NCBI RefSeq assembly: GCF_000735605.1
Contig: NZ_JPKG01000006.1
Span: forward strand, 495,835 to 559,834
Reading direction: 5' to 3'
DNA from: Allobosea sp. LC85
GTDB taxonomy: Bacteria > Pseudomonadota > Alphaproteobacteria > Rhizobiales > Beijerinckiaceae
DNA length: 64,000 bases
The position numbers were made by a program, and so were the translations under genes. Each line of letters starts with the position of its first letter. Position 1 is the first letter of the stretch. Of the stretch, positions 18,253-27,036 are shown one piece after another. The notes beneath the pieces were generated by a model, which was not told the DNA's origin, made no database searches, and worked only from the letters and a program-made list of their open reading frames with translations.

Positions 18253-18288
18253 CGTCGCCGCCACCCGGTCTCCCGGGCGGCGGCGACG
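18253..18288. terminator. strong bidirectional hairpin between convergent genes
   Basis: CGTCGCCGCC (18253-18262) pairs exactly with GGCGGCGACG (18279-18288), and an inner CCCGG/CCGGG stem extends it. It lies in the 57-bp gap between the Gfo/Idh gene and the convergent sugar-binding protein, so it can end both operons. No long T tract follows. Confidence 0.65.
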
Positions 18289-18306
18289 TTGGACCAAGGC
18301 TTGGGC

Positions 18307-19596
18307 TCAGGCCTTGTAGTAGTCGTTGATCAGCTTCTGCTCGGCAGCGGCAGCCTCCTTCAGGGCCGCGAGCGGATCCTGGTTCTGCAGCAGCACGCGG
18401 TCGAGCATGTCCTGGAAGATCTGGCCCTGAGCCTCTTCCGCCACGAAATCGGTGGCATGGGCATATTTGAGGCCAGCCAGCATCGGGCCGGAGAGCGGAT
18501 CGGCCAGATTCTTGGCGCTCAGCGCGACCTCAGGTTTGGCCGGCAGCTCGCCGGTCTTTTCGAACCAAAGCTGCATCGCCTCATTGGTGGTGATGAAGGC
18601 GAGGAACTTGAGCGCCGCGTCGCGCTTCGCTCCGGTCGCGCTCGACGCCAGGCCATTGACCCAATAGGAGGCGTAATTGCTGGCGATACCGTTATGGGTC
18701 GGCATTTCTGCGACGCCCCAATCAAAGCCGCGCGCACTTTTGAAGGTGCCGAGGCGGAACGAACCATCGACATGCTGCGCCGCCTTGCCGGCCTTGAAGG
18801 CCGCCTGGCTCTCGGAGAGGAAGCCCGCCGCAGCGACCTTATGCTTGCGCTGCAGATCGGTGTACCAGCCGAAGGACGCGGCCCCCGCCTCGTTGGCGTA
18901 GGTCACGGTGCGGCCATCGTCGGAGTAGGGCTTGCCGCCGAACTGGCGCAGCAGGATCTCGCGCCACCAATGGTAGTCCTGCGAGGGGATGCCGATGGTC
19001 GCGCCGGCCGTGGTGATGTTGCCGCGCGAGTCGCGCTCAGTGACGGCCAGTGCGTTCTTCAGCATGTCGTCGAGCGTCACCGGCGGCTTGCCGCCGGACG
19101 CACCCGGCTTGCTCAGCAGCGTCGTGTTGTAGAACAGGCCGAGGCTGCGCACCGCGGTCGGAAGCGCCCAATATCCCTCGTTCGTCCGCATCATCCGGAC
19201 GAACTCGAAATAGTTCTTGTCGATATCGGCAACCTTGAAATGCTCGGCCGGCAGCGGCTGGATCAGCTTCGACTTGGCGTATTCGCGCATCCAACCGAAG
19301 AAGAGCTGCAGGACATCGGGCCCCTCGCCCGCCGGCACGGCAGCCGCCGTCTTGGTCCGGTACTGGGCATAGGGGAAATGCGTGTGCTTGACCTTGATGC
19401 CCGGATTGGCAGCCTCGAACTGCTGGATGAGCGCATCCATCGCCTCGACGCGTTCCTTGAAGAAGTACTGCCAGTACTCGATCTGCACGGTCTGGGCGCG
19501 AAGCACACTGGGCGCCGCCACGGTCAGGCCCGCCGCAGCGGCCCCGGTCGCGAAGCTGCGCCGGCTGAGCCGGAAGCCCTGGTTGTCTGTCGTCAT
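18307..19596 (-). CDS. ABC transporter sugar-binding protein, family 1, Tat-exported
   Basis: This gene encodes 429 residues. The N-terminus carries a twin-arginine motif (LSRRSFATG) followed by a hydrophobic stretch and a likely cut after VLRAQ, so export as a folded protein by Tat is expected. The mature part is a family 1 solute-binding protein: IEYWQYFFKERVEAMDALIQQFEAANPGI and the GEGPDVLQLF loop. Such proteins bring oligosaccharides or glycerol phosphodiesters to MalFGK-like importers. The matching permeases lie at 21993-23761 and the ATPase at 25303, on the other strand. It is divergent from the metallo-hydrolase with only 32 bp between starts. Confidence 0.85.
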   Translation of the reverse strand: MTTDNQGFRLSRRSFATGAAAAGLTVAAPSVLRAQTVQIEYWQYFFKERVEAMDALIQQFEAANPGIKVKHTHFPYAQYRTKTAAAVPAGEGPDVLQLFFGWMREYAKSKLIQPLPAEHFKVADIDKNYFEFVRMMRTNEGYWALPTAVRSLGLFYNTTLLSKPGASGGKPPVTLDDMLKNALAVTERDSRGNITTAGATIGIPSQDYHWWREILLRQFGGKPYSDDGRTVTYANEAGAASFGWYTDLQRKHKVAAAGFLSESQAAFKAGKAAQHVDGSFRLGTFKSARGFDWGVAEMPTHNGIASNYASYWVNGLASSATGAKRDAALKFLAFITTNEAMQLWFEKTGELPAKPEVALSAKNLADPLSGPMLAGLKYAHATDFVAEEAQGQIFQDMLDRVLLQNQDPLAALKEAAAAEQKLINDYYKA

Positions 19597-19628
19597 GGTC
19601 TACTCTCCCTTGTTGTCGCTGATGAAGG

Positions 19629-20549
19629 ATGGCAGGCGTGGAACAGGCGGGCGCTGGCCCGCATCTGTGGCTGGAGACCGAAATGCGGCGACTGGACCTC
19701 GACGGCGCGACGCTGTTTGCGCTGACCGATGCCGCGCCCGCGCCGGCTGCATCGAACTATGCGTTTCCCGAAGCCGATTTCGCGGCGCATCCTGAACTGA
19801 CGGCCCGCTGGTTCCCCGACGACACGTTCCACACGCGTTTCGGCGTCTTCGCGCTGCTCTGCCTCGATGGCCGCATCATCATGGTCGATGCCGGCCTCGG
19901 TCCCGGCCCCGACCCCTATTTCAATGGTCTCGGCGGCCGCCTGCCGGAGGAGTTCGAGGCTGCCGGGCTCGATCCGAACGCAGTCTCGCTCGTGGTCTTC
20001 AGCCATTTCCATCTCGACCATGTCGGCTGGGCACTCGACGAGACGGGCGCCCCCCGCTTCAGCCATGCGCGCTATCTCGCGCCGGCAGCCGAGATCGCGC
20101 ATTGGCAGGCTCAGGGCGAGGAAGCAGCTCTGCCGCATCATGTCGCCGCCTACCGGCGCAGCATCGCGCCGATCATCGAGAGCCGCCGGCTTGAGGCCGC
20201 GGAGGCCGGACTGCCGATCTTCAGCAGTGGCACAATCACCGCCTCGCTCCTGCCCGCACCCGGCCATACCGCCGGCCATCACGCAATCCTGATAGAAGGT
20301 GCGGGCCGCCCCGTCCTGATCGCCGGAGACAGCTGGCACAACCCAGCCCAGATCGCGGTTCCCGACTGGTGCCATCGCGCCGACCGCGACCAGGGTTTGG
20401 CGCGACAGAGCCGCAGTGCCCTGGCGGAACGTGCGGCCAAAACCGGGGCGATCGTTGCCGCCGGGCATTTCATCGAGTCCGAGGCCTTCGGCCGGATCGC
20501 GGAAGACGAGGCGACAGGCGCCCTCGCCTACCAACCACTCCACGGGTAG
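19629..20549 (+). CDS. metallo-beta-lactamase-fold hydrolase
   Basis: This gene encodes 306 residues. The zinc motif HFHLDH (His126, His128, Asp130, His131) is complete, and further ligands lie in PAPGHTAGHH and AGDSWHN. The family includes lactonases, thioesterases and phosphodiesterases; the layout is close to that of N-acyl homoserine lactonase-like proteins, but the substrate is open. It has no signal peptide. It sits between the sugar-binding protein and the second ROK gene inside the importer cluster. A role in opening a lactone or ester of the imported compound is inference. Confidence 0.8.
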   Translation: MAGVEQAGAGPHLWLETEMRRLDLDGATLFALTDAAPAPAASNYAFPEADFAAHPELTARWFPDDTFHTRFGVFALLCLDGRIIMVDAGLGPGPDPYFNGLGGRLPEEFEAAGLDPNAVSLVVFSHFHLDHVGWALDETGAPRFSHARYLAPAAEIAHWQAQGEEAALPHHVAAYRRSIAPIIESRRLEAAEAGLPIFSSGTITASLLPAPGHTAGHHAILIEGAGRPVLIAGDSWHNPAQIAVPDWCHRADRDQGLARQSRSALAERAAKTGAIVAAGHFIESEAFGRIAEDEATGALAYQPLHG

Positions 20550-20596
20550 GCCGGTTGGTTCGATCTCCACCGAGGGACAAGCCGGCACCATAGCCT

Positions 20597-21853
20597 TCAG
20601 CTCCCCGCCGCCAGATCGCGCCTGCCATTCGCCCGGGATTTTCCAAGCTCCGCTGCTCTTGCCGTCCGTGCCGGTTTCGGCAGTTTTGCCGCGCGCGGAT
20701 GCGGGGTCAGGCCACTGAACAAGGGCAAGGTCGCGCCGCCGAGCGCCGGCGAATTGCGGCCGGCGCGCCCAGTCAGCAAGCGCGGCTGGTGACGACCCTC
20801 GCGCTGGCTGACGGAGGCCGGTAGCGGCGCGATGGCCTGCATCAGGGCAGCCAGAACCGGCTCCGGCACCTGCCCACCAATCACAATGGTCTCGGGATCG
20901 AGCAGGTTCTCGATATTCGCGATCGCGATGCGCAAATGGCGTGCGGCCTCCGTGATCCAGCATTCGACGATCGCCTCGTGACCTTCGAAGAGCCGTTCAA
21001 CCGCACAATTGTCGGCATCCCCGACCCCGGCCTCGCCCAGCATCTGGCGCAGCGCATGCAGCGAAGCCCGCGCTTCCAGCGTCACAAGCCCGCCCCGATC
21101 AGGGTCATGGCCGACGATCATCCGGCCAATCTCGCCGGCATTGCCGAAGGCGCCGGTCACCGGCTGTCCCTCGATGAAAAGCCCGCCACCGATGCCTTCG
21201 GCGAGATAGAGATAGACGAAGCTGCGCAGGTCGCGCGCAACTCCATGCAGATGCTCGCCGATTGCCGCAGCCGTCGCGTCGTTGCCGACGATGACCGGCA
21301 GGTTCAATCCCACCGAGAAGGCTTCGCGAAACGGAAGCCGCGACCAGGCTGCCATGGCGAGCGGGTCCTGTTCGCTCTCGGCGACGTCACCGAACGGCCC
21401 CGGCAGGGCGATGCCGACGCCCCAGAGCCGGGCCCGCGCGATGCGGCCTTGCTCGACCAGTTCGGCAACCAGCGCAATCAGGCTCGGGAGGGCGAGATCA
21501 GGGCGGCGCGTATCGCAATCGAGGCTGTGCTCGGCCCGGACATGGGCGCCGAGATCAACCAGGATGCCGGTCATCCGGCCGGGCTCGACCTGCACACCGA
21601 CGGCAAAGCCGCCATCCAGCGCCAGCGCGAGGTCGATCGGCGGCTGGCCGCGCGCTGAGGCGCGCCGTCCGACGATGCTCACCAGCCCTTCGCGGCAAAG
21701 CTCGTCGGTGACGGTCGAGACGGTCTGGGCCGAGAGCCCGGTCGCCTCGGCGATCTCCGCACGCGAGGCTGCACCGGAACGCCGCAACGCTTCGATCACC
21801 ACGCGGCGATGATGGCCGCGGCGATCGAACGGGGCGAGACCGGATACGCTCAT
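20597..21853 (-). CDS. ROK-family transcriptional regulator with degenerate kinase site
   Basis: This gene encodes 418 residues. The N-terminal winged HTH (AEIAEATGLSAQTVSTVTDEL) is clear. The ROK domain has lost the usual D-x-G-x-T phosphate loop, which reads VQVEPGRMTG here, although GGGLFIEG and the NAGEIGR region remain. It is therefore a regulator and not a sugar kinase. A perfect 25-bp palindrome lies 83 bp upstream of its start, between it and the permease operon that runs the other way. It very likely binds there and controls uptake and its own gene. The C-terminal 60 residues are basic, Ala-rich and unlike the family. Confidence 0.85.
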   Translation of the reverse strand: MSVSGLAPFDRRGHHRRVVIEALRRSGAASRAEIAEATGLSAQTVSTVTDELCREGLVSIVGRRASARGQPPIDLALALDGGFAVGVQVEPGRMTGILVDLGAHVRAEHSLDCDTRRPDLALPSLIALVAELVEQGRIARARLWGVGIALPGPFGDVAESEQDPLAMAAWSRLPFREAFSVGLNLPVIVGNDATAAAIGEHLHGVARDLRSFVYLYLAEGIGGGLFIEGQPVTGAFGNAGEIGRMIVGHDPDRGGLVTLEARASLHALRQMLGEAGVGDADNCAVERLFEGHEAIVECWITEAARHLRIAIANIENLLDPETIVIGGQVPEPVLAALMQAIAPLPASVSQREGRHQPRLLTGRAGRNSPALGGATLPLFSGLTPHPRAAKLPKPARTARAAELGKSRANGRRDLAAGS

Positions 21854-21935
21854 GTGCGGCGCGAACCTTCCGACGGAAATGCAGAGCCTGTGGGCCTGGC
21901 GCGAAGCGGGGCTTGCATCATGTCGCCGGCTTCGT

Positions 21936-21960
21936 ATTAAATCAACGGACTTGATTTAAT
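21936..21960. promoter_or_regulatory. perfect 25-bp operator palindrome for the ROK regulator
   Basis: ATTAAATCAA at 21936-21945 and its exact reverse complement TTGATTTAAT at 21951-21960 flank a 5-bp centre (CGGAC). It is an AT-rich island in GC-rich DNA, 83 bp from the ROK start and 33 bp from the permease start. ROK repressors such as NagC and Mlc bind AT-rich dyads of similar length. Confidence 0.8.
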
Positions 21961-21992
21961 CGGATAACTCAAAGCGGGGACGCCGGAACGGG

Positions 21993-22898
21993 ATGGGAAG
22001 AATGCGGGGCTATGCGGGATTGACGATCGAGACGAAGCAGGCGCTCACGGCCTGGGCGTTCCTTGCCGTGCCGATCGTGTTCTTCGCAGTGATCCGCTTC
22101 TATCCAGCGCTGGAATCGTTCGGCATCGCCTTCATGCAGTGGAACCTGCTCTCGAAGCCGGTCTTCATCGGGCTCGACAATTTCCGGAAGATGCTGGGCG
22201 ATCCGGTGTTCTGGCTCGCCTTCAAGAACACGTTCGTCTACCTCATGGTCGGCACGCCGCTCAGCCTGCTCCTGTCCTTCGTCATTGCCTATTATCTCGA
22301 CCAGGTCCGCTTCGCGCATGGCCTGATCCGGGCCTGCTATTTCATCCCGCACCTGACGACGACGGTGGCGATGGCCTGGGTCTGGCGCTGGTTCTACCAG
22401 CCGCCACCGATCGGACTGCTCAACAACATGCTGAACGCTGTAGGGCTCGATGCGCAGCCCTTCCTGCGCTCGACGACGCAGGCGCTCTATGCCGTACTGA
22501 CGCCGGCGATCTGGGCCGGGCTCGGCTTCCAGATCGTGCTGTTCATGGCTGGCTTGCGTGCCATCCCGTCGAGCTATTACGAGGCGGCGCGGATCGACGG
22601 CGCGGGCAAATGGATGATCCTGCGCCAGATCACCCTGCCCCTGCTGAAGCCCACCATCGTCTTCCTGGTGGTGATCTCGTCGATCGGCTTCCTGCGCATC
22701 TTCGACACGGTCTACAACATGACCGACAACGGCGCCGGCGGGCCGCTGAACACCACCAAACCACTGGTGCTCTACATCTACGAGACCGCCTTCCGCTCCT
22801 ATCAGATGGGCTATGCGGCGGCGCAGACATTGGTGCTGTTCGTGATCTTACTGACCGTCAGCCTCGTCCAACTCTGGCTGATGCGGGAGAAATCATGA
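21993..22898 (+). CDS. ABC sugar transporter permease (MalF/UgpA type)
   Basis: This gene encodes 301 residues with six membrane helices, the first at about 18-40. The cytoplasmic coupling motif YYEAARIDGAGKWMILRQI (about residues 193-211) docks on the ATPase. It heads the permease operon and overlaps the second permease by 4 bp. Family members import disaccharides, glycerol 3-phosphate or polyols together with a family 1 binding protein, here most likely the one at 18307. The start at 21993 is chosen; an ATG three codons later is possible. Confidence 0.9.
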   Translation: MGRMRGYAGLTIETKQALTAWAFLAVPIVFFAVIRFYPALESFGIAFMQWNLLSKPVFIGLDNFRKMLGDPVFWLAFKNTFVYLMVGTPLSLLLSFVIAYYLDQVRFAHGLIRACYFIPHLTTTVAMAWVWRWFYQPPPIGLLNNMLNAVGLDAQPFLRSTTQALYAVLTPAIWAGLGFQIVLFMAGLRAIPSSYYEAARIDGAGKWMILRQITLPLLKPTIVFLVVISSIGFLRIFDTVYNMTDNGAGGPLNTTKPLVLYIYETAFRSYQMGYAAAQTLVLFVILLTVSLVQLWLMREKS

Positions 22899-23761
22899 GC
22901 ACGGCAGCCTCCGCCGCTTCCCCGATGCCGAACTGGCGGCTGCAGCTCGCTGCTCGCCCCGGGCAGGTGCTCGCCTGGACGCTGCTCGCCATGGGCGCCA
23001 TCGCGATGATGATGCCGCTGGTCTACATGGTCGCGACGTCGCTGAAGCTTTCCAACGAGGTCTATGAACTCAACATCATCCCGCGCGAACCGACCTTCGA
23101 GAATTACGTCTATATCTTCAAGAACACGCGCTTCGGCCTGTGGTTCATCAATTCGCTGGTGACGAGCTTCCTGGTCACCCTCTCGGTGCTCTTTTTCGAT
23201 TCTCTGATCGGCTACACGCTCGCCAAGTTCAAGTTCCGCGGCCGCGAGGTGGTGTTCATCGCCATCCTGACGACGCTGATGATCCCGACCGAGATGCTGG
23301 TCGTACCCTGGTATCTAATGGCCAAGAACTTCGGCTGGCTGAACAGCTATTGGGGCATCATGTTTCCCGGGCTGATGACCGGCTTCGGCGTCTTCCTGAT
23401 GCGGCAGTTCTTCGCCGGCGTGCCCGATGACTACATTCATGCCGCGCGCATCGACGGGCTCGGCGAATTTGCGATCTGGTGGAAGGTGGCCTTGCCGCTG
23501 GTGACGCCGGCACTGTCGGCCTTGGCGATCTTCACCTTCCTCGGCAATTGGACCGCTTTCCTCTGGCCGCTGATCGCCACCAATGACCGCGCGCTCTACA
23601 CGCTGCCCGTTGGCCTTGCCTCCTTCTCCGGCGAGTTCCTGACCGATTGGGAGCTGATCATGGCCGGCGCCACCATCGCGACGCTGCCGACGCTCGTCGT
23701 CTTCGTCATCTTCCAGCGCTATATCATCCGCGGCGTCGTGCTCGCGGGCCTGAAAGGCTGA
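22895..23761 (+). CDS. ABC sugar transporter permease (MalG/UgpE type)
   Basis: This gene encodes 288 residues from the ATG at 22895, in the ATGA overlap with the previous stop. The long open frame back to 22139 is the wrong reading of the first permease. Six helices are predicted; the first is LAWTLLAMGAIAMMMPLVYMV. The coupling motif YIHAARIDGLGEFAIWWKV is typical of the MalG half. It is followed after 7 bp by the argininosuccinate-lyase-like gene, so the lyase is in the same transcript. Confidence 0.9.
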   Translation: MSTAASAASPMPNWRLQLAARPGQVLAWTLLAMGAIAMMMPLVYMVATSLKLSNEVYELNIIPREPTFENYVYIFKNTRFGLWFINSLVTSFLVTLSVLFFDSLIGYTLAKFKFRGREVVFIAILTTLMIPTEMLVVPWYLMAKNFGWLNSYWGIMFPGLMTGFGVFLMRQFFAGVPDDYIHAARIDGLGEFAIWWKVALPLVTPALSALAIFTFLGNWTAFLWPLIATNDRALYTLPVGLASFSGEFLTDWELIMAGATIATLPTLVVFVIFQRYIIRGVVLAGLKG

Positions 23762-23768
23762 TCCTCGC

Positions 23769-25298
23769 ATGAACGCGCCTACGCCCGACGCCCATTCCGG
23801 CAGCGACGACCGTTTTCCGGCTCCGGTCTATGCCCGCACCGTGCTGGCGCCGGGCTTTGCCCATAGCCAGGCGCATCATCTCGCGCATCTCCTGCGCCTG
23901 CACCGCGCCCATGGCGTCATGCTGGCCGAGCAAAGCCTGCTGACCCGCACCGAAGCGGCAGCGATCTTTGGCGCTCTCGACATCGTGGAGCGTGAACTCA
24001 CCGGAGCCGAACCGGCCGCCTATACCGGCGAGCACGAGGACCTGTTCTTCTTCATCGAGACCAAGCTCGCGGCACTGATCGGCAAGGACATCGCCGGGCG
24101 CCTGCATACCGGGCGCTCACGCAACGATATCGACCACACCCTGTTCAAGCTCGCGCTGCGCGAGCGGCTCGATGCGCTTGGCCTGCAGTTGCTCGACCTG
24201 ATCGCAACGCTGATCCGGCGTTCGCGCGAGGAGGCTGGCACGCTGATCCTCGCCTATACCCACGGCCAGCCGGCCCAGCCCTCGACCTATGGGCACTATC
24301 TCGGCGCGGTGATCGAGGTGCTGCTGCGCGACGTGACCCGGCTGATGCAGGCGCGCGAGGTCGTCGACCTCAGCACGATGGGCGCGGCTGCCATCACCAC
24401 GACCGGCTTCCCGCTCGACCGCGCCCGCGTCGCGAACCTGCTCGGCTTCCCCGGTTTCCTGCGCAACTCCTATGGCTGCATCGCCTCGAGCGACTATACC
24501 GCCGGCGTCTATTCGGCCCTGCGGGTGCTGGCGCTGAATCTCGGCCGCTTCGCGCAGGATCTCGCCTTCTGGACCTCGTTCGAGGTCGGGCAACTGCGCT
24601 TTTCCGACGGCTTCGTGCAGATCTCCTCGATCATGCCGCAGAAGCGCAATCCGGTTCCCGTCGAGCATCTGCGCCTGATGGCTTCGCTGACGGCGGGCAA
24701 ATGCGACGCGGTGCTGCTCGCCCTGCACAACACGCCTTTTACCGACATGAATGACAACGAACACGAGGTACACGGCCAGGGCTACGAGGCGTTCATCATG
24801 GCCGAACGCGCGCTTGGCCTGCTCGGCGGGGTCTTCGCATCCGCCAAGGTCGACGAGAAGCGGGCGCGGGCCAATATCGAAGCTTCCTACGCCACGATCA
24901 CCGAGCTCGCCGACACGCTGGTGCGCCGTGAAAAGCTGCCCTTCGCCATCACGCATCATGTCGCCGCTGCGATGGCAAAGCATCTGCAGGCGACCCGGCA
25001 GACCCTCGGCACGGTGCCCTATGCCGAGTTCGTCGCCTTGTTCCGTCAGGTCGTCGACCGCGACCCGGTGCTGACCGAGGCGGAGTTCCGCGAGGCCGTG
25101 ACACCGGACTATTTCGTCTCGGTGCGGACCCTGCCCGGCGGACCGGCGCCTGCCGCGATCGCCGAAAGCCTCTCCCTCTACGAGGCGGAAACCGCACAGG
25201 CGCGAGAGCTGATTGCCCGCCACGCGGCACGTGACGGCGCAGCGGGCAAGACGCTGTCCGGCGCCATCGCCTCCTTCTCCGTGCCGAAGGGACTTTGA
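23769..25298 (+). CDS. argininosuccinate lyase-like C-N lyase inside an importer operon
   Basis: This gene encodes 509 residues of the fumarase/aspartase superfamily, close to argininosuccinate lyase. The three conserved regions are present: HTGRSRND (113-120), THGQPAQPSTYGHYL (164-178) and the catalytic serine loop SSIMPQKRNP (286-295). In true ArgH the first is usually followed by Gln, here Ile. The gene is about 40 residues longer than usual ArgH, and it lies between sugar-type permeases and their ATPase, with no arg genes nearby. It is therefore more likely a catabolic lyase that frees fumarate and an amine from an N-succinyl compound, as EDDS lyase does, than the biosynthetic enzyme. This role is inference. 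Confidence 0.75.
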   Translation: MNAPTPDAHSGSDDRFPAPVYARTVLAPGFAHSQAHHLAHLLRLHRAHGVMLAEQSLLTRTEAAAIFGALDIVERELTGAEPAAYTGEHEDLFFFIETKLAALIGKDIAGRLHTGRSRNDIDHTLFKLALRERLDALGLQLLDLIATLIRRSREEAGTLILAYTHGQPAQPSTYGHYLGAVIEVLLRDVTRLMQAREVVDLSTMGAAAITTTGFPLDRARVANLLGFPGFLRNSYGCIASSDYTAGVYSALRVLALNLGRFAQDLAFWTSFEVGQLRFSDGFVQISSIMPQKRNPVPVEHLRLMASLTAGKCDAVLLALHNTPFTDMNDNEHEVHGQGYEAFIMAERALGLLGGVFASAKVDEKRARANIEASYATITELADTLVRREKLPFAITHHVAAAMAKHLQATRQTLGTVPYAEFVALFRQVVDRDPVLTEAEFREAVTPDYFVSVRTLPGGPAPAAIAESLSLYEAETAQARELIARHAARDGAAGKTLSGAIASFSVPKGL

Positions 25299-25302
25299 GC
25301 CG

Positions 25303-26412
25303 ATGGCCAGCGTTTCGCTCAGCAAGGTCGTCAAGCGCTATGGCGATGTCGGCATTGTCCACGGCATCGACCTCGAGATCGCCGATGGCGAGTTCATCGT
25401 CGTGGTCGGCCCTTCCGGTTGCGGCAAGTCGACGACTCTCAGGATGATCGCCGGGCTCGAGAGCCTCAGCGACGGCACGATCTCGATAGCCGGGCGCGTT
25501 GTGAACACGCTGGAGCCCAAGGACCGGAACATCGCGATGGTGTTCCAGAACTATGCGCTCTATCCGCATATGACGGTGCACCGGAACATCGCCTTCGGGC
25601 TCTACGCCGCGAAACTGCCGAAGGCCGAGATCGACCGCAAGGTGCGCGAAGCGGCGGCCCTGCTCGGGCTGACCGACTTGCTCGAGCGCCGGCCGAATGC
25701 GCTCTCCGGCGGCCAACGCCAGCGCGTCGCCATGGGCCGCGCCATCGTGCGCGATCCCACCGTCTTCCTCTTCGACGAACCGCTCTCCAATCTCGATGCC
25801 CAGCTGCGCGGCCAGATGCGCACCGAGATCAAGCGGCTGCACCAGTCGATCGGCACCACCATCGTCTATGTGACGCATGACCAGATCGAGGCGATGACGC
25901 TCGCCGACAGAATCGTGATCATGCGCGACGGGCGGATCGAGCAGGTCGGCACGCCGCTCGACGTCTTCCACACGCCTGCGAGCGCCTTTGTCGCCGGCTT
26001 CATCGGTACGCCGACGATGAACCTGCTGGATGTCTCCGTGGCCCAGCAGAACGGAGCTCCCGCACTGGCACTGGAGCCCGGCGGCGCAGCTCTCACCCTC
26101 GCCCCTGACGCTGCCGCACGCCTCGGCAACCGCAGCAAGGTCCTGATGGGCCTGCGGCCCGACAATCTCTCGGTCGAGCCGGTTGATGCACCCGACGCCC
26201 GCTCCGCAGGGCGGCAGAAGCTCGACGCCACCGTGGTCGTGGCCGAACCGCTTGGCGTCACGACGCAGGTCATCGTCAAGCTGGCCGGCCGCGAAGTGGT
26301 CGGCATGGCGGATGGCCGCTTCGTGCCGGCGGCCGGAGCCGCAGTGAAACTCGCGTGCGACCTCGACCGGCTGCACCTGTTCGATGCGGAGACACGCCTG
26401 CGCCTTCCCTGA
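25303..26412 (+). CDS. ABC transporter ATP-binding protein (MalK/UgpC type)
   Basis: This gene encodes 369 residues from the ATG at 25303, four bases after the lyase stop. It contains Walker A GPSGCGKST (36-44), the signature LSGGQRQRVAMGRA, Walker B VFLFDEPLSNLD and the H-loop VTHDQIEAMT. A C-terminal regulatory TOBE domain follows from about 245. It powers the permeases at 21993-23761. Because the peptide-type importer at 13632-16988 lacks its own ATPase, sharing of this subunit could be asked, but DppBC systems normally use DppDF-type subunits. It ends 6 bp before a convergent gene. Confidence 0.9.
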   Translation: MASVSLSKVVKRYGDVGIVHGIDLEIADGEFIVVVGPSGCGKSTTLRMIAGLESLSDGTISIAGRVVNTLEPKDRNIAMVFQNYALYPHMTVHRNIAFGLYAAKLPKAEIDRKVREAAALLGLTDLLERRPNALSGGQRQRVAMGRAIVRDPTVFLFDEPLSNLDAQLRGQMRTEIKRLHQSIGTTIVYVTHDQIEAMTLADRIVIMRDGRIEQVGTPLDVFHTPASAFVAGFIGTPTMNLLDVSVAQQNGAPALALEPGGAALTLAPDAAARLGNRSKVLMGLRPDNLSVEPVDAPDARSAGRQKLDATVVVAEPLGVTTQVIVKLAGREVVGMADGRFVPAAGAAVKLACDLDRLHLFDAETRLRLP

Positions 26413-26418
26413 GCAAGG

Positions 26419-26994
26419 TCAGGACATGGCCACGCCGCGTTCGAGCTGCGGGAGGAGATCCCAGATCCGGCGGTTCAGCGCATAGAGTTCCTGCGTCGCC
26501 GCCGCGATCTCGTCGAGCCGTGCCTGATCGACGGGGCGGCGAGTGCCGAAACGCAACCTGCCTCGGGCTTCTTCCAGCTTCATGCTCTGCGTGTGGGTGA
26601 TCGCCCCGTTCCCGTCGACGACGAAGGTGGCGTGATTGAGATCGTTGCGTAGCCGCGTCGCCGCTGAAAAGGCCTCGATGACCGCGTCGAGCTCGGCGCG
26701 CAGCGCCCTGTCCGCGATCCTGATCTTGGCGAGGCGCTGCGCCAGGTCGAGGCGCGCCCGCGTCGTGTTGAGCGTGGAAAAGACGATCGCTGCAGCCGCC
26801 TCGTCGGTGTCCAGCAACAGCATCAGCACATAGATGAACATGCTCTCATTGTTGGACCAGGCGAAATTGAGATCGCCTATCAACGACAGAAAGGCTACCC
26901 TTTGCTCGCCTGAGCGTTGCGCAGCCTGTTCCAGCGCGATGAAATCAGGACGGGGCGGCAGCGTGGATGGCCCGTTTCGGCTGCGCCTCGGCAT
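26419..26994 (-). CDS. HEPN-like alpha-helical protein
   Basis: This gene encodes 191 residues from the ATG at 26994, which has AGGAG upstream; the longer frame overlaps the next gene. It is mostly helical. The region FSTLNTTRARLDLAQRLAK is followed by RLRNDLNHATF, which holds the HEPN-type motif Arg116-x4-His121. HEPN proteins are often metal-independent RNases in toxin-antitoxin or defence systems, though others lack activity. No partner nucleotidyltransferase is adjacent. It is divergent from the unknown gene at 27037 with 42 bp between starts. The fold call is by motif and helix pattern only, so it is moderate. Confidence 0.55.
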   Translation of the reverse strand: MPRRSRNGPSTLPPRPDFIALEQAAQRSGEQRVAFLSLIGDLNFAWSNNESMFIYVLMLLLDTDEAAAAIVFSTLNTTRARLDLAQRLAKIRIADRALRAELDAVIEAFSAATRLRNDLNHATFVVDGNGAITHTQSMKLEEARGRLRFGTRRPVDQARLDEIAAATQELYALNRRIWDLLPQLERGVAMS

Positions 26995-27036
26995 GTCGTC
27001 CACCGCTCCTGAAGGCTCCGACACGGCAGAGCCAGC

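Noticed and set aside
18289..19725. A long open frame antisense to the sugar-binding protein
   Set aside because: It covers the binding protein and a gene start on the other strand and shows no domain.
22139..22894. A 252-codon upstream extension of the second sugar permease
   Set aside because: It overlaps the first permease in another frame; the ATG at 22895 lies in the usual 4-bp overlap.
23769..25298. Annotation as the biosynthetic argH
   Set aside because: The operon is an importer cluster, there are no arg genes, and one conserved position is changed; only the family is supported.
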